In this document: piece by piece, positions 53,803-62,795 of the stretch
Layout: the number at the start of each line of letters is the position of its first letter
How positions within the stretch are numbered: the first letter of the stretch is position 1
NCBI RefSeq assembly: GCF_006094435.1
Contig: NZ_CP034783.1
Location: forward strand, 1,949,001 to 2,013,000
Direction of reading: 5' to 3'
From: Pseudomonas sp. MPC6
GTDB taxonomy: Bacteria > Pseudomonadota > Gammaproteobacteria > Pseudomonadales > Pseudomonadaceae
Length of the DNA: 64,000 nt
Program-made: the position numbers and the translations under genes
The notes under the pieces: generated by a model
The model's input: only the letters and a program-made list of their open reading frames with translations
Database searches by the model: none
What the model was told of the DNA's origin: nothing

Positions 53803-54815
53803 TATGTTTGTGTGCTCACCAATACTTCGTCAATGCTTCTTCGGGGCGATTCGGCTACGATGAGATCATCAGGCATGCTGCCAACGGCCATCAATGTGAT
53901 AATTACTTCGTTGTCTGGTATTTTTGCAGATATATGTAGTGCTTTATCACGAGCTTTCGTGGCAGACCAATTTAAGAAACAAGTGGCCAGCCCGATTGAA
54001 TGCAGTGAATAGCATAGTGTCATTGCCATAAGCCCACCGTCAACGTAACACTGGTTTCGCTCCGCTGCGCCTTCAAAACAGTTTAAATTGGAAGTAACAA
54101 TTAGAACGTGGCTTGCCTGGTGCCCGAATCCTTTGTTTCCATTTTGCAGAGAGAGAATTTTTTCTTTGTCCTCTTTCTTTGAAAATGAATATATTTTTGT
54201 GCTTTGTCTATTACATACGGAGGGGGTTTTAAGAGAAATCTCGACGGCTTTTGCTATTTGTGTTTCACAGACTTGGGTGTTTTCAAATTGGCGCACACTG
54301 TGTCTGGATTTTACTAAAGAAGCAAATGACTTACTTGATTCCTCAAGTATGGAATTTTTACTTATTGTTAAAGTTCCACCACCAGTATCGTATCTTTTTC
54401 CGCTAGAGATAAGGTTGCGTAATCGAGAGTTCTCTTCTTTATTAACAATACAACTTGAATTTTGCTTTTGATGGAAATCATGGTACGCATCTAGTGTATT
54501 CAGCGCCTGCGCAATAATAGGGGATCCACCGTGTTTAGCAATGTGAGCATTGACCAAGTGGTAAAGGTTCTTGATAACGCTCTCGCCAAAGTTTAACTTT
54601 GGTTCGCTCAGTGATAGACCCTTCTCTAAGCGATGGTACTCCTTGAGTATAAATGATTCTAAAGATTTTCTATTTTTGTATATGTCGCCTGATGCGCAGT
54701 ATCTAATGTAACGTGTAAAGTCGTAGACGTAATTTAGGGGAGTACTAAATAGGGAAATTGTTGACTTTAATTTCCATTTCAGTTCCGGGCTGAGTTTTTC
54801 TTTGATTTTATCCAT
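53802..54815 (-). CDS. Nitroreductase-family flavoprotein in the polysaccharide operon
   Basis: A 337-residue protein. The N-terminal 150 residues are an extra helical domain (YHRLEKGLSLSEPKLNFGE). The C-terminal part is a nitroreductase fold, with SFASLVKSRHSVRQFENTQVCETQIAKAVEISLKTPSVCNRQSTKIYSF (about 162-210) binding FMN, GGLMAMTLCYSLHSIGLATCFLNWS (about 260-284) and IPDNEVIITLMAVGSMPD. Family enzymes use FMN and NAD(P)H to reduce or oxidise small substrates. Such proteins are known beside pyruvyl transferases in exopolysaccharide clusters, but their role there is not understood. It overlaps the pyruvyl transferase by eight bases. Confidence 0.88.
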   Translation of the reverse strand: MDKIKEKLSPELKWKLKSTISLFSTPLNYVYDFTRYIRYCASGDIYKNRKSLESFILKEYHRLEKGLSLSEPKLNFGESVIKNLYHLVNAHIAKHGGSPIIAQALNTLDAYHDFHQKQNSSCIVNKEENSRLRNLISSGKRYDTGGGTLTISKNSILEESSKSFASLVKSRHSVRQFENTQVCETQIAKAVEISLKTPSVCNRQSTKIYSFSKKEDKEKILSLQNGNKGFGHQASHVLIVTSNLNCFEGAAERNQCYVDGGLMAMTLCYSLHSIGLATCFLNWSATKARDKALHISAKIPDNEVIITLMAVGSMPDDLIVAESPRRSIDEVLVSTQT

Positions 54816-56034
54816 TTTTTTCTGTTATTTCTTTAGCGATGGAGAAATTCATTTTTGAAAGTTTCTTTAGTTCGTTTATTTTATCTTGGTTTATTGTTTT
54901 AGAAACTGAGTTTTCGTAAGCTTCAATCATGTTTGCAGTGGTTATTTTCTTGGCATCTATAGTTAGTTCTTTACCCTGTTCTACCCCGTAAATATCGCGC
55001 ATGATTCCGTGGGCTTTCCGGCTGTATGCGATACTTACTGTGGGAATGCCTTGCGATAAAGAAGCAATCGTGGCGTGTGTTCTTGTTCCAATCAGGCATT
55101 CACATTGCCCAATCAGGCCTTTGAGTTCTACCGCATTAGGTTCTCCGCTTATTACTCGGACATTTTTCTTATTTTTAACTAACTTCATTACCTCCATGCA
55201 GGCGATTACGTCATTATTACTTGGGTTGGTTTCGATTACATGGGCAATAAGTATAACTTGCTTGTTTAGATTGGTGAGGTGATCAATGAGTTCGGCAAAA
55301 CATTTGTAGTAGGATGACTTGTCAAGTCCGGAGTATTTGATTATGCCTTGGCTTACTGAGATCGCGACAGTTGGAGTGGTAAATGACATACCGAAGTTAT
55401 CGTTTAGGTAGTCGTTTGCCTCACTCCTGCCTTGTGTGGGAAGTGTAAAAGCGACATCGGCCACGAGATGTAGGTCGGTCTGTATGTCAATTGACTTCAA
55501 ATATTCGTATGATTCAGTTTCGCGCACGCTGATTGCTGCTATGTTCTGCAAGGAGCGAAGGAAATAATCTTCATCAGGTTTTGTAAAAGGCCCAATTGTA
55601 TGGCTGCAAAGAAATACGGATTTTTTTCTTGCAATCAATGGATAGGACAAGTGTTTTCTGAGGTTGTGATAATCCGAAGTGAAGATGTCCCCGCCGGTGC
55701 ATACCACTAAGTCGGAGCTTTTAATAGTGGAAAGACTCTTTACATAAGTTCCTCTTATCTTTTCTGGGGCGAGTTTTTCGGCAAGTGCGATTGCCTTATA
55801 ACCAATCTTGTTCAAGAATTGGCTTTTGGTGTGGTTGGGTGTTTTGATAATGGATGAAAGATAGACCTTCTCTACTATTCCGTTGTATCTCCATTGGTCA
55901 AACGATGGGTCATTTGTGTGGAGGGAAAATTTTGCGCTTGGGATTAGTTCTTGAATACCAAAGATTGTTGAGCTTACTAATGCTTCGCAGCCGCGATTTC
56001 TTGTTCCGGTAAGATTGGTAATGGATATTTTCAT
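54808..56034 (-). CDS. Polysaccharide pyruvyl transferase family protein
   Basis: A 408-residue protein of the WcaK/CsaB family. It starts with KISITNLTGTRNRGCEALVSSTIFGIQE, has LVVCTGGDIFTSDYHNLRKH (about 111-130) and FLCSHTIGPFTKPDEDYFLRSLQNIAAISVRETESYEYL, and ends with GLIGQCECLIGTRTHATIASLSQGIPTVSIAYSRKAHGIMRDIYG (about 310-354), the most conserved part of the family. It transfers pyruvate from PEP to a sugar of the repeat unit, giving an acidic ketal. It overlaps wzy and the nitroreductase gene, so it belongs to one operon. Confidence 0.92.
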   Translation of the reverse strand: MKISITNLTGTRNRGCEALVSSTIFGIQELIPSAKFSLHTNDPSFDQWRYNGIVEKVYLSSIIKTPNHTKSQFLNKIGYKAIALAEKLAPEKIRGTYVKSLSTIKSSDLVVCTGGDIFTSDYHNLRKHLSYPLIARKKSVFLCSHTIGPFTKPDEDYFLRSLQNIAAISVRETESYEYLKSIDIQTDLHLVADVAFTLPTQGRSEANDYLNDNFGMSFTTPTVAISVSQGIIKYSGLDKSSYYKCFAELIDHLTNLNKQVILIAHVIETNPSNNDVIACMEVMKLVKNKKNVRVISGEPNAVELKGLIGQCECLIGTRTHATIASLSQGIPTVSIAYSRKAHGIMRDIYGVEQGKELTIDAKKITTANMIEAYENSVSKTINQDKINELKKLSKMNFSIAKEITEKNG

Positions 56035-57473
56035 TGTGAGGTATGGCCGCTAATGTGGTGGATTTTCTTTTGGTGATTTGATTCTATTGTAGCTACTACA
56101 AATGTTAGAAGGATTATGTAGTTTAGATTGATTAGATTCTCCTGCAACATTGCGTTAGTCCAATAAATCAGCCAGGCTGATTTTGCAATTGGTGATTTTA
56201 TGTTAGTGAAAATCTTTATTATGGAAGCAAAAAATGCTGCCACGCCAATTAGTCCGATCTGATAAACCAGCAAGCCTAAGCTGCTTTCGGCGCCACCACC
56301 TAGCCAGTCATCTTGGCTTATGTCACCGAGAAGATATGACTTTAATATATTCCCACTAGATCCTATTCCGTGTCCTATAAGACTGCTCAAGTCGCGGTTC
56401 GTTAAAGCCGTTTCTATTGGTCCAAATAATCCTAGAATGTGAACGTTCGCGCTAGTATTTAAGTCTGACGCGCCTTTTAAATAAAGTGTGATAAGAGCTA
56501 TTACGCTAAGGATGTAAACCAAGTTTCGCTGAGTTACTCTGGATGAAACTGCAGATATAAGAATTGATCCTGCAAGCCAAATAATGGCGCCTTTAGATAG
56601 GCTTATAATGGTTATTGCCATAGCGATGAAGAATTTTATGTATTTACTCTCTGAGTACAGAGCGAGTGCGATTGATGCAGCTATGTAGCCAAAAAGTATG
56701 GGGTCTTCAGATGTCCCTGGAAATCTCAAAATGAAGTGATCCCCGATTGGGGTCCACCAGATGCGAGGGTAGCCCGCAATAAGCTCAAAGCCTTTCGCAC
56801 CTTGTTGGTCCTGATAGTACTCGGGAGGCATTAGTATTAGGCTAATGAGTGCTCCAATTGGAACTGATAATGCGAGTAATACGAGCCAAGGAGTACTGTT
56901 GATTTTTAGACTACTTTTATTGGTTGAAAGTCTATATAGGATCAGTAATGAAAGTACTAAAGGTATGAAGCTGTTGGCCAGATATTGAAATTTAGCTCCG
57001 CTGTGTTGTACTGGTGTAATTGTTCCGATAATAACGCAAGCACAGAATATCAACATGCTAAATGGAAATTCTTTATCCTTAAGTGTTAGGGAGATCAGTG
57101 TTATCGATAGTAAAACGCATATCGCAGTATTTTTTGTTAGTGCCAAGGATGTTCTAATAGCGCTATGGGTGATTTCTGAAATTTGAGGGGTTATTGTGAA
57201 AGAATAAAACCCTATTAAGTAATACGCGATTAGTATTGCGAAACAGCTTTCTATTACTTTTTCAGTCCCGTGGTCGCGGTTGGATACTACAGTCATAGTA
57301 ATAACTGCGATTGGGATTAGGGTGTATATTATGCTGTTTCCGAACGCGCCAAAAATCCCTGGAATTAAACACATTAGGAGTAGGGTTAGTGCGTTTATTA
57401 GGGTTCTTGTGTAGTTTTTTGAAACCATAATGGGCGGGCTCGTGGGGCTGTATTCTGACTGCGAAGCTTTCAC
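56031..57473 (-). CDS. wzy: Wzy-type polysaccharide polymerase
   Basis: A 480-residue integral membrane protein with about 11-12 helices and a large periplasmic loop (about 215-260: MPPEYYQDQQGAKGFELIAGYPRIWWTPIGDHFILRFPGTSEDPILFGYIA). This is the O-antigen polymerase (Wzy_C/RfaL) pattern, with LSLSKGAIIWLAGS later. A second ATG at 57428 is an alternative start. It joins lipid-linked repeat units in the periplasm. It is the first gene of the AT-rich operon and overlaps the next by four bases. The 248-base gap before it (57474-57721) contains no gene. Confidence 0.88.
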   Translation of the reverse strand: MKASQSEYSPTSPPIMVSKNYTRTLINALTLLLMCLIPGIFGAFGNSIIYTLIPIAVITMTVVSNRDHGTEKVIESCFAILIAYYLIGFYSFTITPQISEITHSAIRTSLALTKNTAICVLLSITLISLTLKDKEFPFSMLIFCACVIIGTITPVQHSGAKFQYLANSFIPLVLSLLILYRLSTNKSSLKINSTPWLVLLALSVPIGALISLILMPPEYYQDQQGAKGFELIAGYPRIWWTPIGDHFILRFPGTSEDPILFGYIAASIALALYSESKYIKFFIAMAITIISLSKGAIIWLAGSILISAVSSRVTQRNLVYILSVIALITLYLKGASDLNTSANVHILGLFGPIETALTNRDLSSLIGHGIGSSGNILKSYLLGDISQDDWLGGGAESSLGLLVYQIGLIGVAAFFASIIKIFTNIKSPIAKSAWLIYWTNAMLQENLINLNYIILLTFVVATIESNHQKKIHHISGHTSQ

Positions 57474-57721
57474 TTCTATAATTTTGCTTTGGATCGTATT
57501 GCGTAGCTAGTGCCCTGTTTGCAAATTAATTTCCTAATTTTCACCTGTGCTTCAGGTTGTTGTTTTTGACTCGGAAAGTTGCTAGTTAGGAAATAATAAG
57601 GAAAAGTGGTTTCTTGTTATCGTGGCCCTTTTCTTTGTGGAGGGCTGCAAGGTCTTATGTTACGTAGCTGAAAATTCAAAAATAAGGATGTATGCCACGT
57701 ACATTGCTTTGCAGGAATGGG

Positions 57722-59185
57722 TTAGTAGATGTCTTTCGAAAACAAGCTAAATGGAGTCTTGATCAGAATTTTGATATCCAGCCAAAGCGACCAGTGGTTG
57801 ATATATGCCAAGTCAAGTTCCACACGCTTTTCCATCTTGTCCAGTGTTTCGGTCTCGCCACGACAGCCGCTGATCTGCGCCAATCCGGTAATCCCCGGTT
57901 TGATTCGATGTCGGGCCATATAGGCGTCGATCTTGCCGGTGTAGTAATCGTTATGGGCAACGGCGTGAGGGCGTGGGCCCACCAGTGACATGCGACCTTG
58001 TAGGGCATTGAACAGTTGCGGCAACTCATCGATAGAGGTGCGGCGGATAAACCGGCCTACGCGAGTGATGCGTGGGTCTTCACGGCTGGCCTGCCTAACT
58101 TGATGGTCATCGTGCATTCGCATTGAGCGGAACTTCCAGACCTTGATGATCTTGCCGTTCCAGCCATGGCGTTTTTGCTTAAATAGTACCGGGCCGGGCG
58201 ATGACATTTTCACGGCTAGGGCAGTGGCCAGCAACACGGGGCTGAGCAGGATGATGGCGATCAGCGCGACGGTGCGATCCAGTAAGGCTTTGGAGAGTGC
58301 CGCGGTGGGGTAAGAGGTCAGCGGACTCTCATTGAGGTGGATTGCGGGGAGTCCCTCGATTTCCGATACAGAGTGGTTAAGCAGAATCAGGCTGCGCAGG
58401 TCGGGAATCCAGATCACGTCGACGCTGGAGTCGAGCAAATCAATATAGAGCTCTTCGATTTTCTCGGCTTCCGTCAGGGGTAATGCTATGTAGAGCCGAC
58501 GAATGCGATGAGTAGCGATCAAGTCGCGCAGGTGGGCGAGACTGCCTAGGATGGGGTACACGTTGTTGCTTGGTAACGGCAGATCGTCCGCAGCCACCAG
58601 ACCTATTAGAGGTTCTTTTTTTTGGTGAGCCAGTTTGTCCGCGAGATCTAGTGCAAGGTCACCGGTGCCGATAATCAGCGAGGTGCGAGCTGCCTGGATC
58701 CTCTGCTGGTAGCGTCTGGAGAGGTTATGTAGCGGCAGGTACAGGCAGGCTTGTAGCGCGAAGCCGGCCACCGCCAGGATAATTATCACTTCACGGGAGA
58801 ATAGCTCGCTGGTCTTTGTGATGAAAGCCGCAACCGTCAGACCGCAGAGCAATGCCAACCAACCGGCAAGCAGGCGGCCAAGCCCGGCGAGATACCCATG
58901 CTGCTTGTGATAAACCTGCATCATGGTGTAAGCCGGTACTGAACCGAGCAGCATGAGAGCCGCAAGCATGCGGTATTGGGTATCGACTTCGCCAGTCTTC
59001 ATCACAGCCAGTGCGCAAAGCAGGAGGATGAGAACGGAGATTGCGGCCAGCCATTGGGCCCAGAATGTAAGGCTACGACCTGCTGGCATTGTAGTGCTGC
59101 GCTTGCGAATCAAGATAAAGTCCCTCGCGTTGGAATGGGCATAGCCTTCCAGGCTGTGCCCGCTGGGAGGAGGAATAACCTCCAT
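57722..59185 (-). CDS. wcaJ: Undecaprenyl-phosphate sugar-1-phosphate transferase (WcaJ/WbaP type)
   Basis: A roughly 487-residue polyisoprenyl-phosphate hexose-1-phosphate transferase. Four N-terminal helices (from LTFWAQWLAAISVLILLLCALAV) are followed by a Rossmann-like domain (ARTSLIIGTGDLALDLADKL) and the catalytic C-terminal domain: a re-entrant helix (DRTVALIAIILLSPVLLATALAVKMSSPGPVLFKQKRHG), then KVWKFRSMR, the DE pair in TSIDELPQLFNALQGRMSLVGPRPH, and GITGLAQISGCRGET. It starts the repeat unit on undecaprenyl phosphate, probably with glucose or galactose. The ATG at 59185 is favoured; 59089 (MPAGRSL) is an alternative. An ops element lies 110 bases upstream. Confidence 0.94.
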   Translation of the reverse strand: MEVIPPPSGHSLEGYAHSNARDFILIRKRSTTMPAGRSLTFWAQWLAAISVLILLLCALAVMKTGEVDTQYRMLAALMLLGSVPAYTMMQVYHKQHGYLAGLGRLLAGWLALLCGLTVAAFITKTSELFSREVIIILAVAGFALQACLYLPLHNLSRRYQQRIQAARTSLIIGTGDLALDLADKLAHQKKEPLIGLVAADDLPLPSNNVYPILGSLAHLRDLIATHRIRRLYIALPLTEAEKIEELYIDLLDSSVDVIWIPDLRSLILLNHSVSEIEGLPAIHLNESPLTSYPTAALSKALLDRTVALIAIILLSPVLLATALAVKMSSPGPVLFKQKRHGWNGKIIKVWKFRSMRMHDDHQVRQASREDPRITRVGRFIRRTSIDELPQLFNALQGRMSLVGPRPHAVAHNDYYTGKIDAYMARHRIKPGITGLAQISGCRGETETLDKMEKRVELDLAYINHWSLWLDIKILIKTPFSLFSKDIY

Positions 59186-59294
59186 GCAGCTGGAGTTACT
59201 GTTTGGGCCTGAGGCACAAACCGGTCGTTGTCGTGGCGTTCCCCGTATCCGTAGCAGGGGACGCACTTGCCTTGGCCAATATCAAGGTTTTGGG

Positions 59295-59306
59295 CACGCT
59301 ACCGCC
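59295..59306 (-). promoter_or_regulatory. ops element (RfaH recruitment site)
   Basis: Minus-strand GGCGGTAGCGTG (59306-59295) is an exact ops sequence, in the orientation of and 110 bases upstream of the initiating transferase gene, with rfaH itself 670 bases further upstream. RNA polymerase pauses at ops and loads RfaH, which then suppresses termination along the operon. Confidence 0.9.
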
Positions 59307-59972
59307 CCAGGATTCACCGTTGGTTTCCTGAGAACGTGCGCCGTGGGTGCGACGTGAGCCGTATGCACAAGCGCTGGCAATTTTTAGGGAGAAAGGATCA
59401 ATCAGGCAGGGCCGAGTCTTTGCTCGGTTCATGGCGCGCAGAGGAGATGAGTCTTTCCTTGACTGCTGCACGACGCGAGGTCTGTGCAATGGCATCCTGC
59501 CGAAATGAGTTGTTTTCTCAGCCGACGGCACATTTTACTGATTTGGTAGGAAAAGTGAAGGCAAATACAGTCCTCTCTGAAAGATCCTACATGCGGGACT
59601 GTGTGTTTTGAGTAATGGGTCACGGATTTAGTAAGCGGAATGTCTGGGATTCTAGAACTTTTTATTGGTAATTGATGCTCCAAGCGGTACAGATGTGAGT
59701 TTTGGTTGGAGATAGTGTGACTGTGATGGCATTTGGCTATGATTTTTTTTGCGCTACGTGGATTGCTGGAGGGGCTGAGATGTGGGGTTTCATAGGCAGG
59801 TCAGTTTTGAGTTTGAGTTTGGGTTGGGAGGTGTGGCTTAAGGTCGATCACTATTTCAGCGAGCTCGGCTCCTGCAGGCGGGGAGTGTGCGGGTGTGGCG
59901 GGGCGGGATGTGACGGGGATGGTGATAGTGAGGCGGATGTATTGTTTTTGTTTTAGAGGGCGGGGCGTAGGG
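59307..59972. other. Gene-free leader region of the polysaccharide operon
   Basis: No convincing gene is found between rfaH and the ops element. Small open frames (59429-59683 minus, 59702-59956 plus) lack ribosome sites and family resemblance. The operon promoter should lie here, but I see no clear -35/-10 pair. Confidence 0.55.
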
Positions 59973-60479
59973 TCAAGTTTTTTCTATGGCGCTGATCGGG
60001 ATGCTTAGAGTGTGTTCCCGATGCAGGAGGTGCAGGAGGATTACGATGCGTTCGGCTCCGTCGCGGGCCAAGAATATAGCCTCGAGTTCTTTGTAGCTGC
60101 CGCTGTTGATTCGCACGCGGTCTCCGGGCTCAAAAGATACGGATTCTTGCGGTTTTTCGCTAAGTTGTTGTTTGAGCTGTTCGATGAGTTCGTCAGCCAC
60201 GGCGATAGGCTGTTTGCCGAACGTTACCAATTGGTTCACGCCGCGAGTTGAGCGGATGGGGTGCCAATTATCATTCAGTTGGTCGAGCTGGATAAACAGA
60301 TAGCCAGGGAACAATGACTCCATCGAAGTGGTGCGGCGGCCGCGCTGGATGCGTTCGATGTTATGGGTGGGGCGGTAGCACTTGAAGGCTTGGCGCGTCA
60401 GGTTTTCCTCGGCGCGTGAGTCTTGTCGTGGTTTGCACTGGATCAGGTACCAGCGGGGTGGCGGATGCTGGGGAGGCAT
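59973..60479 (-). CDS. rfaH: RfaH transcription antiterminator
   Basis: A 168-residue NusG paralogue. The NGN domain reads RWYLIQCKPRQDSRAEENLTRQAFKCYRPTHNIERIQRGRR (about 9-49), then ESLFPGYLFIQLDQLNDNWHPIRSTRGVNQLVTFGKQPIAVAD, and the C-terminal KOW domain has FEPGDRVRINSGSYKELEAIF (about 115-135). The sequence follows RfaH rather than NusG in length and in the Arg/Lys-rich first domain. RfaH joins RNA polymerase at ops sites and lets it read long, poorly translated operons. It lies between wzc and the ops-bearing operon, so it probably acts on its own neighbours. Confidence 0.93.
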   Translation of the reverse strand: MPPQHPPPRWYLIQCKPRQDSRAEENLTRQAFKCYRPTHNIERIQRGRRTTSMESLFPGYLFIQLDQLNDNWHPIRSTRGVNQLVTFGKQPIAVADELIEQLKQQLSEKPQESVSFEPGDRVRINSGSYKELEAIFLARDGAERIVILLHLLHREHTLSIPISAIEKT

Positions 60480-60536
60480 GCGGGAAGCTCTCGTGGGTAG
60501 ATCAGGGCAGCGGTGCTGCCCCGATATTCCGGTGTG

Positions 60537-62771
60537 CTATTTGTCTGAGGCGTATTCGTACTGGTAGTAGCTGTAGTTGCCGTAACCGTAGGCCGAAGCT
60601 TTCCGTTCCACTGCGTTGAAAATTGCGCCTTTGATGTCGATGCCGTTTTGTTCGAAGCGACGCTTGGTCACCTGAATTTCCTTGGCAGCGTTAACGCCGA
60701 AACGGGTTACGATCAGGCTTGTGCCGGCCTGGCGTCCGACCAGGGCGGCATCGGTAACCGCTAGGATCGGTGGGGTGTCGATGATCACCAGGTCATACTG
60801 GCTGCTGACATTTTCTAGGAACTGGGTGAAATTGCTGTGCATCAACAATTCCGACGGGTTCGGTGGGATCTGCCCGCGAGTGACGACATGCAGGTTTTCC
60901 ACTTCCGTCGAATGGGTTGCTGTGGTCAGGTCGATCTTGCCGGCCAGTAGGTCAGACAAGCCATTACTCACGTCCAGGCGGAACAGCTTATTTAGATAGC
61001 CTTTGCGCATGTCAGCGTCGACCAGCAGAACCTTCTGTCCAGTCTGGGCGATAATGGCCGCGAGGTTCGACGAGACGAAGGATTTTCCCACGGCCGGGCT
61101 CGGGCCGGAGATCATCAAGATGTTGTTCTTGGCCTCCAGGGTCGCGAAGTGCAGGCTGGTGCGCAGGCTGCGCAACGATTCCATGGCTAGGTCTGCGGGG
61201 TTGTTCACCGCCAGTAGTAGCGAGCCGGTGCTTGCGCGTCCGTTACCTTTTGTATTGTTTTCTATAAGGGACTGTCCCTTGCTGAGCGGGATCGAGGCAT
61301 AAACTGGGATGCCTAGCTGTTCAATGGCCTCTGGGTCTTCTATGCCGCGATTCAACGCTTTGCGGAGCAGTACGTAAGCCACGGCAATCAAGCCGCCGAA
61401 CAGGGTGGCGATCAGCACAATCAGCGGTTTTTTCGGTTTGACCGGTTGCTCGATATTCGCATCAGCTGAGTCGATGATGCGCACGTTGCCCACCGTACCC
61501 GCGCGAACTATGTCTAGTTCCTGAGTTTTGTTCAGCAGCTGGGTGTAAATCTCGGTCGTCACTTGCATGTCGCGGGCCAGGCGCAGCAGCTCCTGCTGGG
61601 TTTCCGGCAGGTTCTTGACCTTTTTTTCCAGCGTGCGTTTCTGTTGATCGAGTTGACTCATCTGTGTCATCAATGCTTGGTAGGCCGGGTGCTCGCGGGT
61701 AAAGCGGTGTTCCATTTCTGCTTGCTTGAGCTTCAACTCGGAAATTATCGTTTCCAGGGCCACGATCGAATCGAGCACGGCTTTGGTTTCGATGGTGATG
61801 TCCACCGAGCGGGCGCTGGTCTGGTAGGCGTTGAGCTGGCCTTCGGCTTTTTCCAGTTGCTTGCGCACATCCGGTAGCTGGGTTCGCAGGAACTCAAGGC
61901 TTTGCGCGGCCTCGGCGGAGTTGCGCTGGACGTTCTGCAATACATAGAGGCGGTTGATTTCATCCAGCACCTTGTTGGCTAGTGCGGGATTTTCGTTTTC
62001 TAGCGACAGTGCGATGATGCCGGACTCTTTGCCGCGCTCAATTGCAGACACATCGTCCTGGTACTGCAAAATGGTATTGAGGCGACGCTGTTTGGTTACG
62101 CTGAATAACGAGCCTGAATTAGCATTGAGGGTAGCGACTTGCACCTTGAAGCCATTTTGCTCCAATTTTTCGCCAACCTGACCTTTTACAAGGAGTTGGT
62201 CGTCCTCATTGATTAGCGTGAACGCGCCATTGCCTTCTGCACGTAACGTAAGCGGTTCACCCAAGTATTCATCTGGGACCTCCAGCTGGAAGATGTCGAG
62301 ATTTTCCCCGCCCCACGTAAAGCTGTTTAAGCCGAGCAAGGGTGAGGCTAATTCGTTTTCACTGCTTGGCTTGAAGTGCCGGCTCAAAAAGTGACCGATC
62401 AGCGGGAAGTAATTAGGCTCAACGATTATATCGAGCTTTAGGTTCTCCACCGCCTTGCCCAGCACCGCCCGGGATTTGAGCAACTCGATTTCGGTCACCG
62501 CCGGTGAGGTGCCACCGAACATCTCGGTCATTTCCGCCATGCCGCCCAAGGCAGCCAGGCCACCTTTTTTCTCCTCTACCTGGACGAGTGCATTCGCCTG
62601 GTAGATCGGCGTTGACAACAGAGCGACAGCAACACCGATTGCGCAAAACAACGCGGTGATGCCGATGATGATCCACTTGCTATCGATCAAGGTGCCGAGT
62701 AGCGCGAGCAGATCGATGCTGTCATCGTCGTCGCGGTGTTCCTGAATGGGTAGGCTGTTTTGGCTTGGCAT
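60537..62771 (-). CDS. wzc: Wzc-type polysaccharide co-polymerase and tyrosine autokinase
   Basis: A 744-residue inner-membrane protein. The N-terminal Wzz-type domain sits between two helices (KWIIIGITALFCAIGVAVALL, about 32-52, and IVLIATLFGGLIAVAYVLLR, about 435-454), with a long coiled coil between (about 270-400). The C-terminal BY-kinase domain has Walker A ISGPSPAVGKSFVSSNLA (about 554), Walker A' VLLVDADMRKG and Walker B DLVIIDTPP. It ends with a tyrosine cluster, YGYGNYSYYQYEY, the autophosphorylation site. Cycles of phosphorylation by Wzc and dephosphorylation by Wzb control polymer length and export. It starts 24 bases after wzb. Confidence 0.96.
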   Translation of the reverse strand: MPSQNSLPIQEHRDDDDSIDLLALLGTLIDSKWIIIGITALFCAIGVAVALLSTPIYQANALVQVEEKKGGLAALGGMAEMTEMFGGTSPAVTEIELLKSRAVLGKAVENLKLDIIVEPNYFPLIGHFLSRHFKPSSENELASPLLGLNSFTWGGENLDIFQLEVPDEYLGEPLTLRAEGNGAFTLINEDDQLLVKGQVGEKLEQNGFKVQVATLNANSGSLFSVTKQRRLNTILQYQDDVSAIERGKESGIIALSLENENPALANKVLDEINRLYVLQNVQRNSAEAAQSLEFLRTQLPDVRKQLEKAEGQLNAYQTSARSVDITIETKAVLDSIVALETIISELKLKQAEMEHRFTREHPAYQALMTQMSQLDQQKRTLEKKVKNLPETQQELLRLARDMQVTTEIYTQLLNKTQELDIVRAGTVGNVRIIDSADANIEQPVKPKKPLIVLIATLFGGLIAVAYVLLRKALNRGIEDPEAIEQLGIPVYASIPLSKGQSLIENNTKGNGRASTGSLLLAVNNPADLAMESLRSLRTSLHFATLEAKNNILMISGPSPAVGKSFVSSNLAAIIAQTGQKVLLVDADMRKGYLNKLFRLDVSNGLSDLLAGKIDLTTATHSTEVENLHVVTRGQIPPNPSELLMHSNFTQFLENVSSQYDLVIIDTPPILAVTDAALVGRQAGTSLIVTRFGVNAAKEIQVTKRRFEQNGIDIKGAIFNAVERKASAYGYGNYSYYQYEYASDK

Positions 62772-62795
62772 GCGGGGTACTTTTACAAGAGGTGA

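Larger units (their letters stand above)
51900..57480. other. AT-rich polysaccharide block of probable foreign origin
   Basis: From about 51.9 kb to 57.5 kb the base composition is visibly AT-rich compared with the GC-rich flanks, with rare codons (ATA, AGA, TTA) frequent in all five genes. This is typical for strain-specific polymer genes moved between strains. The IS66 remnant marks its left border and wbaP, of host-like composition, its right. Confidence 0.85.

Noticed and set aside
59702..59956. Plus-strand frame of 84 codons upstream of rfaH end
   Set aside because: Low-complexity, Gly/Cys-rich C terminus, no ribosome site, and it lies in the leader of an operon transcribed the other way.
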